Of a stretch of DNA of 64,000 nucleotides, positions 19,301 through 31,754 are shown piece after piece. Within the stretch, counting starts at the first letter, position 1; each line of letters opens with the position of its first letter. The position numbers and the translations under genes were made by a program. Source of the DNA: Clavelina lepadiformis (taxonomy: Eukaryota; Chordata; Ascidiacea; Aplousobranchia; Clavelinidae); NCBI RefSeq assembly GCF_947623445.1, contig NC_135244.1, positions 19,282,860 through 19,346,859 on the forward strand, written 5' to 3'. The notes under the pieces are model-generated. The model saw only the letters and a program-made list of their open reading frames with translations, was not told the origin of the DNA and made no database searches.

Positions 19301-21492
19301 TTTGCGGAAACACAGACATATAAGTTAGTATGGAGAAACGTCTCCGAAGAGCGTCTGTGTGCTTCCTTGTCTAAAAACGATTGGTTCAAAATACAAACTG
19401 TGAAAAATGAAGAACCCGATGACTTTTTGGGCAAATGAACACGGTGCCCAACCGATTTCTAGCGGACAAGATGACAAACGCTTTACAATACAATAAAACA
19501 TGCATACTGCATTTCAGAAAGTCTTTACTTGTGAACTGAAGTTCGAAATTCCGTTGAAACAAACTTCAACATTTTTCACAATTCTTTCTTAAAATATCGA
19601 TATTTCTCGAAAAAACTTATAGATTTACCTGACTTAAGTTACAATTATATGTTTCCATAACGATTCGCGATTAATAAAAACCAAAAATCTTCACAACCCT
19701 TGCCTACGAAGGTTTCTATAGGCACGCATGGGTAGGTACTCGTGATACCCATCCGCTGTCTAGCGGTCAGGATAAGAAACGCAAAGAATAGTACTGTAAT
19801 AAATAATAATGTTAACTGCCCGACACATTTATCAAAGTTTTGTTTTATAATATTTATCCTCGGACTGAGAAAAAACTTTGCACGACTTAAACTCAGTGAT
19901 GATTCCTCGTCGCCCTTGTCAAGCAGCAGATTCCGATAAACAAAACTTATGTATTTTTGTAACTCGAATTATTTGTATAGCTCGAACATTAATAAATCGT
20001 AAACTTAATCCGTCCGTAAATCTTTCATATTTTTCCTGAATTATTTTTTTGCAAACGGCGTCCGATACACTTCTAGTCATAATGCATTGACGTAAACGTT
20101 ACCAAAAAGTTTAAACAAATCAGGACTTTTTATTGAACTTCGTTGTATGGAGACAATTTTTGAGGTAAAACATTTCGCACTCAGTCAAAGCTAACTAACT
20201 AACTCACGCCGAGACATGTTTCACCAGTCTGCTGATTCACTTAACAGTTATTTGGTGAGTTGTTCTCGCATGTAGCGCCTGTTTTATGGTACCGCATCTA
20301 GGTGGTCGGTTTGGAAAAACGCAAGTTGCGGTTGCCAAAATCGTTCTTTTATTTCACAATTGTTTCGTTTTTGTGGTTGGCTGAAACCATTGTATAATGG
20401 CAGTAAATTCAAACCATAAAGTCACAAGTAACGATATAAAATGCACAAATAGGTTGGAGATGCAACAGTTACAAGTCGAATATCAATGGAAATACCATAT
20501 ACTTGTACCAGAAAACTGTATGTAAAGTTAAAAATGCTAACTGAGGTGTGAAAACCTGTCTCTATTTGTACAATTATTACAATGTTCAAAACTTCAGATG
20601 AGCCCAACATGGTGAATACAATACGTGGTAAGTATGCTTATTAAGAAAAATTATAAAGAGAGTGTTTCAAACCACTTTTCTAACAACCAGAAAAAACTGA
20701 TTTAAGAAAGTAGAGTTGTGTAACTAAGACCAAAGAAGAATCCAAGGAAAACAAAAGATTTTTTCCGGTTATAACCACATAATACACAATGTCTTAACCC
20801 TTACCATACCTTCAATTGAAATCTTTACTTTTGTTGTTAATACGCCAAAGTGCCAAATCTGAACAGCGCAAAACTCTCAAATATATGAAGAAAATAGACC
20901 ATTTAGCAGAATAATATTACCAGCGCAAAATATGCTTTTCCAAATAGCTTGTAACAGGAATAAAAAAACATGTTTTGTTTATGCCATGCTTTAAGAATAA
21001 CTTTGCTAATGCTACATTATAAAACAAGCAGTGAGTCAGTGATTTGGGATTTACCAATACTACTGAAAATACTGCGAAGCAAAATCGAAGGCAATGTGCC
21101 ATTGGGGCTGGTAATTATGTTTAACAGCTTAAAATTGGAACAGTATTGGTAAATTAATCATACACATCATGTTTTGATTAAATTTAATTGGCATCTAAAA
21201 TGAAGGCAATCACTTCACGTTGCAATGTCTTGCAAACTTATATTTTAAAAGATCAAAACATCACACCAAATTAAAAAGTGTTTGTTTTGTGCAATAACGC
21301 TCATGGTCATACAATATGAAACATAGTTTCAATTATGGCAATGAACAGGAATGCAAAATGCAAGGATTGGACATTTCTTCTAGTAAGTTAGTTTTGTGGC
21401 TCAAATTTGCACAGAGCAACATTTGAATCCTCAAAACAATATAAGCATTTGCTTCTCCAAACAAACTGTTGCTGCAACATGGCAGAAAAATT
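16338..21492. other. Spacer between the two SR genes
   Basis: No recognised coding exon in about 5 kb. It should contain the promoter of the SR gene ending at 15591 (just above 16337) and the 3' untranslated region of the one ending at 21493. The open frame at 16603-16848 on the plus strand matches no family I know. A transposon-like terminus is visible at about 18959-19012. The rest is unremarkable AT-rich sequence. Confidence 0.4.
18959..19012 (-). mobile_element. Possible single hAT-type transposon end
   Basis: On the minus strand the sequence begins CAGAGATGGGCAGTCGGTAC, which has the form of many hAT terminal inverted repeats (CAGnGnTGGGCA). It continues into GTACCG/CGGTAC repeats that could be subterminal transposase sites. 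I could not find the partner end or an 8-bp target duplication, so this is either a solo end of a truncated copy or a chance match. Confidence 0.35.
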
Positions 21493-22458
21493 TCACTCAG
21501 AAGCACTGTTTTCTTCTGGTTTTTCATTGTTTTCTTCCGGTTCAAGTTTATCTTCTTGTTTTTCTTCTTCCTGTTCAGGGGTCTTTGACTTGCTTCGACT
21601 TCGACTGGCAGAACGAGATTTTTCATCTTGCCTTGCCTCTCCATTCTCTTCCTTGTGTAGAGAAGGAGAACGGGAGCGAGAGTGCGAACGCGATTGACGA
21701 GAACGCGAACGAGATCGTGAGGCTGAACGACTGCGTGTGCTTCGACGACGACTTCGTTTGCGAAGTGGTGAGCGAGATCGTCTTCGGCTTCTGGACCGAG
21801 ATGCTGATCTGGATTTTGAACGAGACTTGGATCTAGAGCGACTTCTGGAATAACTTCTAGTTGGTTTATCTTCCACAAGGCGTATGTTTCTTCCGCTCAG
21901 TTCAGTATTATCTAACTTCTCAATTGCCTTCTTCATGTCGTCGTACGATGCAAAATCAACAACTCCCTCATTGCGCCTGTGTTTGTGGGCATCAGCATAT
22001 GTTATCTCTCCAGCTTGCCGTAAATAATCTTTAAGGTCTTGCCAACTAACACGAGACGACAAATTTTCAACAATGACACGATAGTCAGTCCGCATTGGCG
22101 GTGCAAACCTAGACTGACGGCTGTTGTACCGGCCACTGTCCCTATAATCACGGCCATGATCACGTCCATAATCTCGACCCCTGTCATAACCACCACGGTC
22201 GTGTCCACCATATCCTCCGCCCCCTCTTCTTGGGGCACCTTTGGCATGCTCCACAGTCACACGCTCACCACAGAGTGTCTGATTGTTCATTTCATAAACA
22301 GCATCATCTGCATCGCGAGGATCATCAAACTCAACAAAGCAAAATCCAGTCTTGATGTTTATTTCATTTATTCTTCCAAAACCTTTAAAAAACTTTTCAA
22401 TGTCGCTTTCTCTGGCTCTGTAACTCAAGCGGCCGACAAAAATACGCCGACCTGACAT
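21493..22458 (-). CDS. SRSF4/5/6: SR splicing factor, SRSF4/6 type, intronless, long RS domain and acidic tail
   Basis: Encodes 321 residues in one open exon. RRM1 (about 4-72, with IFVGRLS and GFCFVEF) is followed by a short Gly/Arg/Tyr/Asp-rich linker. The pseudo-RRM (about 118-188) has SWQDLKD, the signature of two-RRM SR proteins. A long Arg-Ser domain (about 195-285) follows, and the last 30 or so residues are Glu/Lys-rich and acidic. The frame stays open upstream of this ATG to 22593, but the upstream residues are hydrophobic and unlike the family, so the ATG at 22458, which gives [12 protein letters not shown], is preferred. It is a close paralog of the gene at 15591-16337; both RRMs are nearly colinear and the segment around [17 protein letters not shown] is the same in both. 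An untranslated 5' exon is possible but not shown. Confidence 0.95.
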   Translation of the reverse strand: MSGRRIFVGRLSYRARESDIEKFFKGFGRINEINIKTGFCFVEFDDPRDADDAVYEMNNQTLCGERVTVEHAKGAPRRGGGGYGGHDRGGYDRGRDYGRDHGRDYRDSGRYNSRQSRFAPPMRTDYRVIVENLSSRVSWQDLKDYLRQAGEITYADAHKHRRNEGVVDFASYDDMKKAIEKLDNTELSGRNIRLVEDKPTRSYSRSRSRSKSRSKSRSASRSRSRRRSRSPLRKRSRRRSTRSRSASRSRSRSRQSRSHSRSRSPSLHKEENGEARQDEKSRSASRSRSKSKTPEQEEEKQEDKLEPEENNEKPEENSASE

Positions 22459-23346
22459 GACGACAATTTTTAAACCAATATATCCAAGAAAATATAAACC
22501 TAAAAAATGATAAAAGTTATAAAACATGTAGTGGACCCAAATACATTTTAACGTATGCCACTGAAATGCCATTCCAAGGCATGCTTTTGTCACTCAAACT
22601 CAGTATACCCAACACAAGCCAAGCTGGAATCTAATATAAATTACATAGTCCCATTGCATAAGTTGCAATAACATGTTATTGTTACATATTATGTAAAACA
22701 ACTACAATATTCGTAAGTCTTGGGAAATTTAGTTGTTTTAGGCTAAACCTCTTAGCAACTACACTAAGTGCATGCAAACGAAGAACTTATTTTAATATGT
22801 AATTTTATATTTCGCTGTATTAAGATTACACCAGAAGGCTTGTGATGCCAAATGGTCACAATGTAATCAAAAATTGTAAGGTAAACATATTTGTCCCATT
22901 TGTTTCTCGAACAAGAAAAAATATCTGCAGTGTTATGTATATGATGTAGGAACGCATCATAACCAATATACTGTGCTTTGCATTGAACATTAATAGCAGA
23001 GGGTAGCATTGCACTTAAGTCAAGTGACTGTGAACATTTTTGCATAAGAATTTGAAACAAAGAAACAAATCCAGCCAATTTTTTTGTAGAATCAGTGCAT
23101 GCAAACATAGTTAAAAGCTTTTCTGAATTCAGCCTTTGTTGCACATTCCCACTTACCAAAATGGCACATAAAGGCAAACACTTTTACTGTGAAATGCAAT
23201 ATCTGTTCTTAAATGATTATTATTATCGTTTTATGCACAAGGTGTAATCAATTGTGACGCGGCTGTTTTTAGTCTTGATGAAGAGACTGACAATAATGCA
23301 GTCGAAGTGTTTGGCAAACTGGTAACCGCATGTAATATTTCCACTA
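22459..23346. other. Upstream region of the SRSF4/6-type gene
   Basis: Probably promoter and 5' untranslated sequence. On the minus strand a plausible acceptor (tttcacag) near 23190 and a strong donor (gtaagtggg) near 23155 frame a tiny possible non-coding exon. A 137-codon open frame at 22764-23177 on the minus strand matches no family I recognise and is not called as a gene. Confidence 0.3.
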
Positions 23347-25276
23347 CAGCCGAAACCGGTTAATCACATAGGCAATTTGCCAAGCTTCTTTATGCGATTA
23401 ACTGGTTTTGTTGTAAACAGTTGCCTAGGTGTTGTCAGAACTTTATCTTAAACATTAGCTTGAAAGCAGACTGCTAGACACATCAACTACTCACGCAATC
23501 ATCTTTTACTACTCATAACACACGTAATCGTAGTATACTGCATGGTTTGTGATAATAAGGCGAATGGTGATCGGTGAACAACATTTGTAAGAATGAGCGC
23601 GCTCAACCTTTTGTTACTATGGTGTTGTTAGGTAAAGTGATAAAGATACGGTTGCATGTCGGCAATAGAAAAAAGAAATTCTTTATCGATAAAAATCATA
23701 AAATTAATATCACGCATGTCTGCCAGATGTCCTTACAAGTTAGAAAAAAAGAGAGAAATTTTGCGTGCATATTCTAGCATATACACTAAGCAATATACAT
23801 GGTGAGTTGGTTGCAATACAAAAATGCATTGTGACCTAATAACCTAGGTGGTTGGTAGCTTTAAAGTAACGAAGCAATAAGTAAGTGAGCTTACTACTTA
23901 TTGACACAATCACACAAAACAAAATGGAAATCATTTTTTATTAAAAAAGCTCAATTGTGGTTTGCTTAATATTTTCGGCCAAGTTATGTAATACTTGTTG
24001 TTCCAGACCAAAATAGATTTCCAGGTCCGTCCCTGAGCATTTAATCGCTGACGTATTGTGTCAAGCACTTCCTTTTTTTGGCTTAAAGATAGCAGTTGTA
24101 ACACAGTTTTCGCTTGCTTCTTCATTGTCTTGTTGACTACGTGTGGCATCACTGCAGAGCTCAGTGTCGGTTTGAACCATCATGTTTGATGTGATTAAAA
24201 CGGTCAGACGTTCTTTTGATTTCTTTCCACCGAAAAGTTTTTCATTTTTGAAACACATTGTGCTTTCTGGAAGGATATGATAATAAAGGCCTGTTTCGTC
24301 ACAGTTATTATTTCTGAGGCAGAATACCGATCTTGTATGCTGGTCCACACAGATGTTATCCAGTGTTCAGCGGCTTCGCAATTGTGGTCTTTCTTCTCGC
24401 CACATGTGCTGCCTCTTAAAAACAATTGCATTTCGTTCCCGCCAGCGCTGTATCCAGCTAGGAGATGGATCAAAGTTATCGTGATTCATCAGCTTGCCTA
24501 AATCCTTAGCTTTTTCAAGCTACATTGAGTCACTGATCAGAAGTCTTCTACTTTTTACTTGCTTGAACCAAAGCATCTTCTACATCTGTATATGCGCTCT
24601 CTCTAGCTCTTTTCCGGGAAGGGTTTAAATTGCTTTGATGTGCAAATAAAGGAGTCTGCTTCGTCTTCCAAATAGGTGACACCTGGGTCGGTGAAATCCC
24701 AAACTTTTCGGCAACTTTGCACTGACTAATCTTCTTTTCTAGCTCTTCTATAACATGGATTCTGTCAGACTGAGAAAAATCATTTCGTTTTGCTACTGAC
24801 TGGCTGCTACTACTGCTACTGACATTTTAAATTCTGGGTTTCTGCAGAACAGAGTGCTAACTTGTAACCTATCGATCATCAAATGAAACTTCGGAGTCCT
24901 GTGCTATATACCCACACTAAAAGAATCTTTTTTATGCGGTTTTATATTGTTGTTTAATTCATTTACATCACATTGTCTTCACTTCTGCGCCATGAATTGA
25001 AACACTGCGAGTTACCCGGTTTTCCGGTGACACTTTTGTGTGCTGACAAGGGTAATAATGTGAACAATCATAACTCGTTATGGTAATAAATTGTCTTCAT
25101 GAACATGCTTAGTCTGGATAAGAATAAATGAATCTACAAATCAATTGAGAATTTCTATTCAATTAACCGATTTATGCGATTAACCGGTGTATTTTCTTCA
25201 CATGTGGATGGGAATGGTTTGGGATTATGGAATTCTATGCAATAAGGCAATTTATGCGTTTAACCAATTTCGACTG
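23347..25276 (-). mobile_element. Decayed pogo/Tigger-like DNA transposon (Tc1/mariner superfamily)
   Basis: About 1.93 kb flanked by imperfect terminal inverted repeats. The left end starts CAGCCGAAACCGGTTAATC and the right end, reverse-complemented, starts CAGTCGAAATTGGTTAAAC. Subterminal copies of ATGCGATTAAC occur at both ends. On the minus strand there are remains of a transposase. First comes a CENP-B/psq-type helix-turn-helix (about 24,830-24,590, with EELEKKISQCKVAEKFGIS). A second DNA-binding segment follows (about 24,560-24,420, DNFDPSPSWIQRW). Last is a DDE catalytic segment (about 24,310-24,190, NCDETGLYY and GGKKSKERLTVL). The pieces lie in different frames with internal stops, so no intact transposase is encoded. 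A TA precedes the left CAG; on the right CA separates the end from TA, so the target duplication is not clean. Confidence 0.85.
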
Positions 25277-28200
25277 CATATTATTTTAAAGGTATTGTGG
25301 TGAAAACACCAAAGTCGCATCATGAAAAATGATTTATACCTACTTGTCTGCGATGCAGTTTTGATTAAAATATTCTCTAACTGTCAACCTACTGTAAAGT
25401 GAAAAGCTTTATTTTGAGACGTTGCCTTAAAAGGATATAATAGAACTGAAATGCCTCTTACTCAAGCTAAAAAAAATTACAGGTTTTAATGGATGACATA
25501 TTAATGTTGTATAAAGCAGGTAATGATGGAGTTATATAACTAAGATCATTAACTAGGCTACAAAATGGCAGCCTATTTAAAGAGAGTTTGTATAAAAAGT
25601 TTCCTGTACTTTTTTGCAAATAATACGTAATGCATAATACAGTACCAGTTACAATGAATACAATTTAAATAGCATCTAGAATGGTGTAAACAGCACCAAA
25701 GTTTTCTTTAACTACGAAAATCTGCTTTAACACCTGGAATAAATCCAAGGGAGCATTTTGTGCACCAAGGTCAATTTGGCGTATATTATAAGTACACCAA
25801 AAGCATACCGTGCTAATTACAATCTCTGAAAAAAGGAAACACTGTCCTCTTTTTTGTCCAGAAAAGAGAATATTATTCCACCCAATTAAGCCAAAATTTG
25901 TGACTTTGTACGCACGATTTCTGTCGTAGCCTACTTGAGTCGGCCAAACAGGAAAGTAGGGCAGTTTTCAATTATAAATCGTTTCAGTAAGCTACTTTCT
26001 TTCAAAGACGTAATGTTCACACTCGTGGTTGCTGCTTATTTTCTGTGTAGTTTGAAGGTGCAGAGATGTTCTCTTTTGTGAATACACAAAAGCTATCGTC
26101 GTTGGTTTCGAAGGATAGGATCAGAACCATGTATTTAGTGATTAGTTGATAGTCAAAACAACGAATTCAGCAAGTGGTACAACGCCAAGTTATTAAATCC
26201 AAGGTTTTGACAAAATATTCTTGCAAGTGAAGTGTTTGCATGAAAGCATTTTCGGTTAATTGCGCAACAAAAGACTCAGTTTTTTCTCTCTAAAATGGAT
26301 GTTGTAGGCGGTAAACAACATTGTTGCGATTTTCAATTATAATGTACTAATGCATTGATATGCGCTCCGAGATTTTCTTTTTAAGATTTCTCTTCCCGTA
26401 CTTTAAGTTTGGCGATTGGGTATGTAAAAATTTGATTCCAGTTATTTAGTTCAACTTATTCATTATTTAGTATAACTAACCTGAGAGATATTTTCCAATC
26501 CAATGCCCAGAATGTCTGTAATTTAAAAAAAATCAAAGTGGGTCGATAATTTTAATTGTGAAGTAGGCCTAGGCCTATAGGCGATCGAAAATATCTTGTC
26601 ATCCAAAAAAAAGATGGCAGTAACTCGGAAAAGGTCTATGAGCACACAAAGCAGATAAAGCACAAGCATATCGCACATGGTGCACACAGCGCGCATAGAG
26701 CACCTAGTGCACAAGCACAACTTCAGAAATTAGAGAAACCCGACCTATATATCGATATAGGCTACCTATATAGCTTACTGTTCAGTCGGCATAATACTAC
26801 ATGATCTTTAAGGGTTACAACTTAAACAACAGTTAAAAATAGAACTTCTGGGTATAACTAAGTTTTTTTTATTTAGATGCAAATCTCCAAACATGAATGT
26901 ACCGTATTAATCTCATCAAAATGTACCGAACAAATCTCTAGGGCCTAGGCAATCATAAGTTTCAAACAAGCATGTCATGGCATTGAAGACCAGAGCTCTG
27001 GAGCGCTTTATGAAATGTGGTAACCGCACAAACTTTTAAAATGACCGTTGTTTGTTGGAATATTACTTTGTAATACGTTTTGTTACATTAAACTCATGCC
27101 AGAAAAAAAAATATATTTGACAACAGTGCAAGTTGAAAAAAAGATTACATTTTAAATGGCTCAATTCTATAATTTAAATATAAATACAAACAACAGGAAT
27201 GGTAGGGGAATCCCCGAGTAATGTTGCCTGTGGGCCATTTTGCATTTGTAAGTCCGCCTTAAGTATTGTAATATTTTTGTTGGCTGCCACTAACACTAAT
27301 TAATCGAAAAAGTTTCTTGTTAACCGAACTTAAATGCAATAACATAGTAACCTAAACCAAAATCTTCCATCCGAATTAAACCCTTATTCTTAGGTTGAAT
27401 CAACTTTTTTACGCATTTTCGTTCTCCAAAATAACATAACTACCAATAGGTTAACAACAAAGGGCTGCTTGGCATATTCACGGTTTAATAGTCAGTTTGT
27501 TCTTTCTTTCAATTCATGGTTGTGTGTGCGTATGTACCACAGCAGGGGGCCAGGACCAAAACCAGGTTCCTTTTGCAGTGGAGTACAGTATATTGTCTAT
27601 AGCGTTGATTTGAAAAAACGAACATTGAACAGATCAACCAGGTATCTGTAACAGTTTTAACAGTATGAGCTCCAGCAGGTGATCTGTAGCAGTTTTTGTG
27701 CTGAATGTAGCACTAGCCTATTATGCTTGTTTATTACTGGTTGCTGCAACAGCTTACATATGCAGGTGAAATCAGCATTTCAGATAGGTTTCTAGTACAT
27801 ACGCTTAGGCAACGTTTTAAAGAATTCATTAAATACATATGGTTCAAAGAAAGGAAACCCTTATATCCTGTGTTGCGTTTACTGTTTCCCTAGCTTACTG
27901 TTCTATTTAACAGTGCAGATGCACGTTTTTCTACTGTTTATGTAGAAGCAACCACATTTATTGTTTCTTCTATTTATTTCTGTATAACTGAAACATCTCA
28001 GTGCTGACCTATTCTCTCTTAAATCTCGTGTTGATTCTAATTTTTAGTTGAATTGTGATAACCTAATTTGCTTTCTGTGGGTTGAAGTTTTAAACTAAAT
28101 TGTTAAAATTAGTAAATACTGTATATACCTAATTTTATACTATAAATTTGCAAGAATGAGGTATCTTCTAAACATGGCTATAAAAATCTCATCTAAATCC

Positions 28201-28326
28201 TGTAGTATTATTAGTCAGTATATACTGCTTTTTTAAGGTACAGTATATGGTTTAGGAAATGTATAAAATTTAATTTGTAAATTTTTCAATTTGGCAGCTT
28301 CAAGTGTTTTATTTGATTTATGTATT
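25277..28326. other. Intergenic region upstream of GXYLT
   Basis: About 3 kb with no coding exon that I can support on either strand. It contains a short palindrome of TAGGCCTA words near 26,565 and AT-rich tracts. The right end presumably carries the GXYLT promoter. Confidence 0.4.
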
Positions 28327-30550
28327 ATGGCTTGTCGCTGTGTTGCAATTTGTGTTTGTATTTCAATTATTGCTGTGATTGTCATGTTTTCCTTGTTAAA
28401 GCAACAACTTTCCTTCAACAAATATGATGACACTGAATCCAATCTTTTCTCACAGCATCAAAACTGGTAGTTAGTTTGTGTGATTTTTGTCATAATATAA
28501 ACAAGGTCTTATTTTTTAGTTTTTTAAAACAAACATAATATGCTGGATTTCTGTTTACATATCGATATTTGGAAAGACATCATAATAGTAACAATTGTGT
28601 TCATACTTGTTGGTAAATAAAAATATTACATTCTTTTTCAAATTAAGTATGTACCTACCTGTTTACAAGCTTGCAGTGGAATCGCCAACTAATAAACTTG
28701 CTGTATATGTTTAAGGCCCTTTAATGAAAAAACAATCAGTTGGGTGATGGATTTTTATCTCACTTTACAAAGGTGCTTTTCAAATGTTAAATTTTAATAT
28801 ACAGTAAAGATGTATTTTTTTATATATGACTTTATAGTAGACATTTTAATGAATTCAGAAATGCTAATTTTGATGTTTAATTTTGCTGAAACTAGTTGTA
28901 CTAACAATTTTTTTGCATTTTTGTTAGAAAAGTTGCTAGCCATTTTTCGACAATCGACCTGGCAGTGGTTGCCTGTGGTGCTGATGACAGAGTTCAGGAA
29001 ACCTTGGTCAACCTCAAATCTGTCGTGCTCTTTTCAAAACGTTTTGTCAATTTTCACGTATTTACAGAAGAAAATCTTAAAATGAAGTTTAGAAATAGGT
29101 ATGGCAATGTACCGGTATCATAATAGAAATAATCTAAGTATCAATATTGCAGCTTGCAGGTATAATTAGATCAGATATGCCTAGTTCAAAGTATAGATGT
29201 CAACGAGTTCCATGTAAAACATAAAATAATTTTATGATATCTAAGTTTTTTTTAACTAATAAGTTTAGATCTATGGCCTTATTCTGCCAAATCAAAGTTC
29301 CACTACACACTGTATTCAATAAAATATCCTGATGATGGCCATGCAAAAGAATGGAAGAAATTATTCAAGCTCTGTGCATCTCAAAGACTCTTTCTGCCTC
29401 AGCTTTTGAAAGACATCAATTCAATAGTCTATGTTGATACTGATGTTTTGTTTTTGAGTCCAATTGATGATCTGTGGAAATTTTTTAAGGAGTAAGTCTT
29501 GTTGTAGGTAAAACTAACATTTTACTCTTCTCGGGCATAACATTTTTCTGCAAATGTAATACATATACTGTATTGTTTATGATATATAAAACATGTAGCA
29601 AATCTAGGCACCAAGAACTAATTAAGATATTAATTTAGCTTTAATTCAACGCATCTTGCTGCAATGGCACCAGAAAGTGAAGCGACAAATGTTGCATGGT
29701 ATAGTCGATTTGCCCGCCACCCATACTACGGACAAACAGGCCTAAATTCTGGGGTATACACTCGTTCAGTATGATTGTGTAATGCAAGAGATGTACTAAG
29801 ACATTCAATTATTTAACATTTAAAACATTCTTCTGGCCAGATAATGCTAATGGACATGAAGAGGGTAAGAGAGGCAAAGTTCAAAAATGATCTGGTTGGT
29901 GAAAGTCTCACGTGGGCAGAAATGCTTTTACCACTTTACAAGAAATATCGACAGAATATAACCTGGGGTGACCAAGATCTTTTGAATATTGTGTTCCACC
30001 ATAATCCTGGTTTGTTTCAAGTTTTCTTAACTTCGAAATACCGGTAACATTATGATTTGGTTGTACAATGGTTACATGAAGATACCATATCCAAACCCAA
30101 GCTTTGTTTTCCATCAGAGTTGCTTCTAACTTTTCCTTGTAAATGGAACTACAGACCTGACCATTGTATATACATGCAAATGTGTAAAACTGCCGAGAAA
30201 GGGGTGAAGTTATTGCATGGATGTCGACGTGCATTTCACAAAGACAAATGGCCTGTGTTTAAGGCAGTGTACACCGCAGTCAAAGATTTTAGATTTGACA
30301 GTGATATTTCTACATTAATCAGGGTGAGATAAATTATTATTATTATTAATGACGTCTGTATTAAACATAATGGTAACAGACGCATTATTGATGTCAAGTA
30401 TTTTTTTACTTAAAATAAGTAATTTTACTTTTTATTACATAGGATGTAAAGAAAGAGCTAGATAAAGTAAATGAAACAAACTGTAAAAAGTCTTCATATG
30501 TTATGGTGGACGGTTTACAGAAAACAATTTCTCTGAAGGATGAATTATGA
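28327..30550 (+). CDS. GXYLT: Glucoside xylosyltransferase (GXYLT1/2 type, GT8 family)
   Basis: A type II Golgi/ER membrane enzyme that in characterised relatives adds xylose to O-linked glucose on EGF repeats of Notch and similar proteins, using UDP-xylose. Seven exons: 28327-28466, 28940-29098, 29264-29491, 29639-29753, 29841-30009, 30118-30323, 30443-30550. These join in phase to 374 residues (human GXYLT1 and 2 are about 440). The short cytoplasmic N terminus is followed by one hydrophobic anchor (about residues 5-24) and a stem. The catalytic domain starts at LAVVACG (about 54). The DXD metal and nucleotide-sugar motif is YVDTDVLFL (DTD about 158-160). Strong family blocks are [23 protein letters not shown] and [10 protein letters not shown]. 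Alternative AG sites exist for exons 2 and 3; those chosen keep the frame and match the family (LDLW versus LDNW). The short stem is the main departure from vertebrate proteins. Confidence 0.93.
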
Positions 30551-31754
30551 AGTACTTCTATAACTGTTTGCTGCGGTTTTATTAGCTTATTTAAGAACAT
30601 ATTCATTTTGTATCGCTTTTAGTCATGTTATTGTTGCATATTCGTCATCACTGTGTAGACTTCATTACCGGTATTGCAATGAATTCAATAATTAGTAATT
30701 CAGTTTACTGTATATGTTTCAAATTTTTTTATATCCATGCTTGACTAATGGCGTTGTAATAATACTATTAAATTTCTGTTTGTACCATTTTATTTCACTT
30801 TATACTCAATTATTTCATATCATTTTACAAAAAAACTCTCATTTCACTTATGTGCTTTTTATATTTGTGAGTAGCCAAATCATGCAATGCCAAACTTGCT
30901 GTTCTGAAGCTTATATAACTGTTTAATGTACTGTATATATATAAAGCTAGCATAGAAATAGTCTTGTTCTTGGAAAGTTACAAGGTGTTTTTAGTTTTGC
31001 ACTCACTTTCTTCCATCTTATATGCTGGAAATGGTGACCAATTGGCCAACGTAATTGAATCATGCACATAAGTTTAGAGTTCCTTTGTTGGTTGTGTTGT
31101 CTAATATGACATCATAAAATGGTCTAGTTATGTAGTTAAACGTGGTCCTTAAGTTATGGAGAAAAATGTAGACCTGGTATTTCAATTAGACATTCTATTA
31201 CCTTTCTGACTGACGTAACTTTGTTACATGTTTAATTCAGATATGGCCTTAATCATGTTTAACTTTCATCTAGCATCACCATTAAGTACTTTCATTCATT
31301 ACCTAGGCATTGCAATAAACGCAAGGTGCGTTTTTGGTGGTGTTAGCAAAAGTGGGCAAACATTTGTGTGTTAACTGAATTTTGCTCAGATAGGTAAATC
31401 TACAACGTTTCTTCCCACTTTTCTGCTTTGAAATATTTCTGCATGAGTGACCAATAACTATGAATAGAGTATGTAACACGTCAATGTCGTAGGAAATGCT
31501 TATACACTAGTACTGGATCTGTAATAAATACATATTGCGGAAAAAAAGAACAGTTTGTGTATATTGATATGCTTAAAATTATTTCTGTTCCTTGCAAGGA
31601 AGCTAAAGCTGATTTGTATAAATGATCTTTGCTCAACATAACACCAAAAATTATTACTTTATCAGAAAAAAATGAGGTTTTCTATTATTGTACTAAAAAA
31701 TTTACATAAAATTTTAAATATTGCTAAAATGGAATCTTAATTATATGCATATAT
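30551..31754. other. Convergent spacer between GXYLT and ALKBH4
   Basis: The 3' ends of GXYLT (plus) and ALKBH4 (minus) face each other across about 1.2 kb. It should contain both 3' untranslated regions. No coding exon or transposon recognised; the sequence is AT-rich. Confidence 0.5.

Noticed and set aside
19747-19790. tRNA-Glu-like A-box sequence (CTGTCTAGCGGTCAGGAT)
   Set aside because: No B box or cloverleaf follows, so it is neither a tRNA gene nor a supportable tRNA-derived SINE.
22764-23177. 137-codon minus-strand open frame upstream of the SRSF4/6-type gene
   Set aside because: No domain, no family resemblance and residue use typical of AT-rich non-coding frames; a strong splice donor at its 5' end fits an untranslated exon better than a gene.
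23347-25276. Reading the CENP-B-like coding pieces as a host gene
   Set aside because: Terminal inverted repeats at both sides and broken frames fit a dead transposon rather than a domesticated gene.
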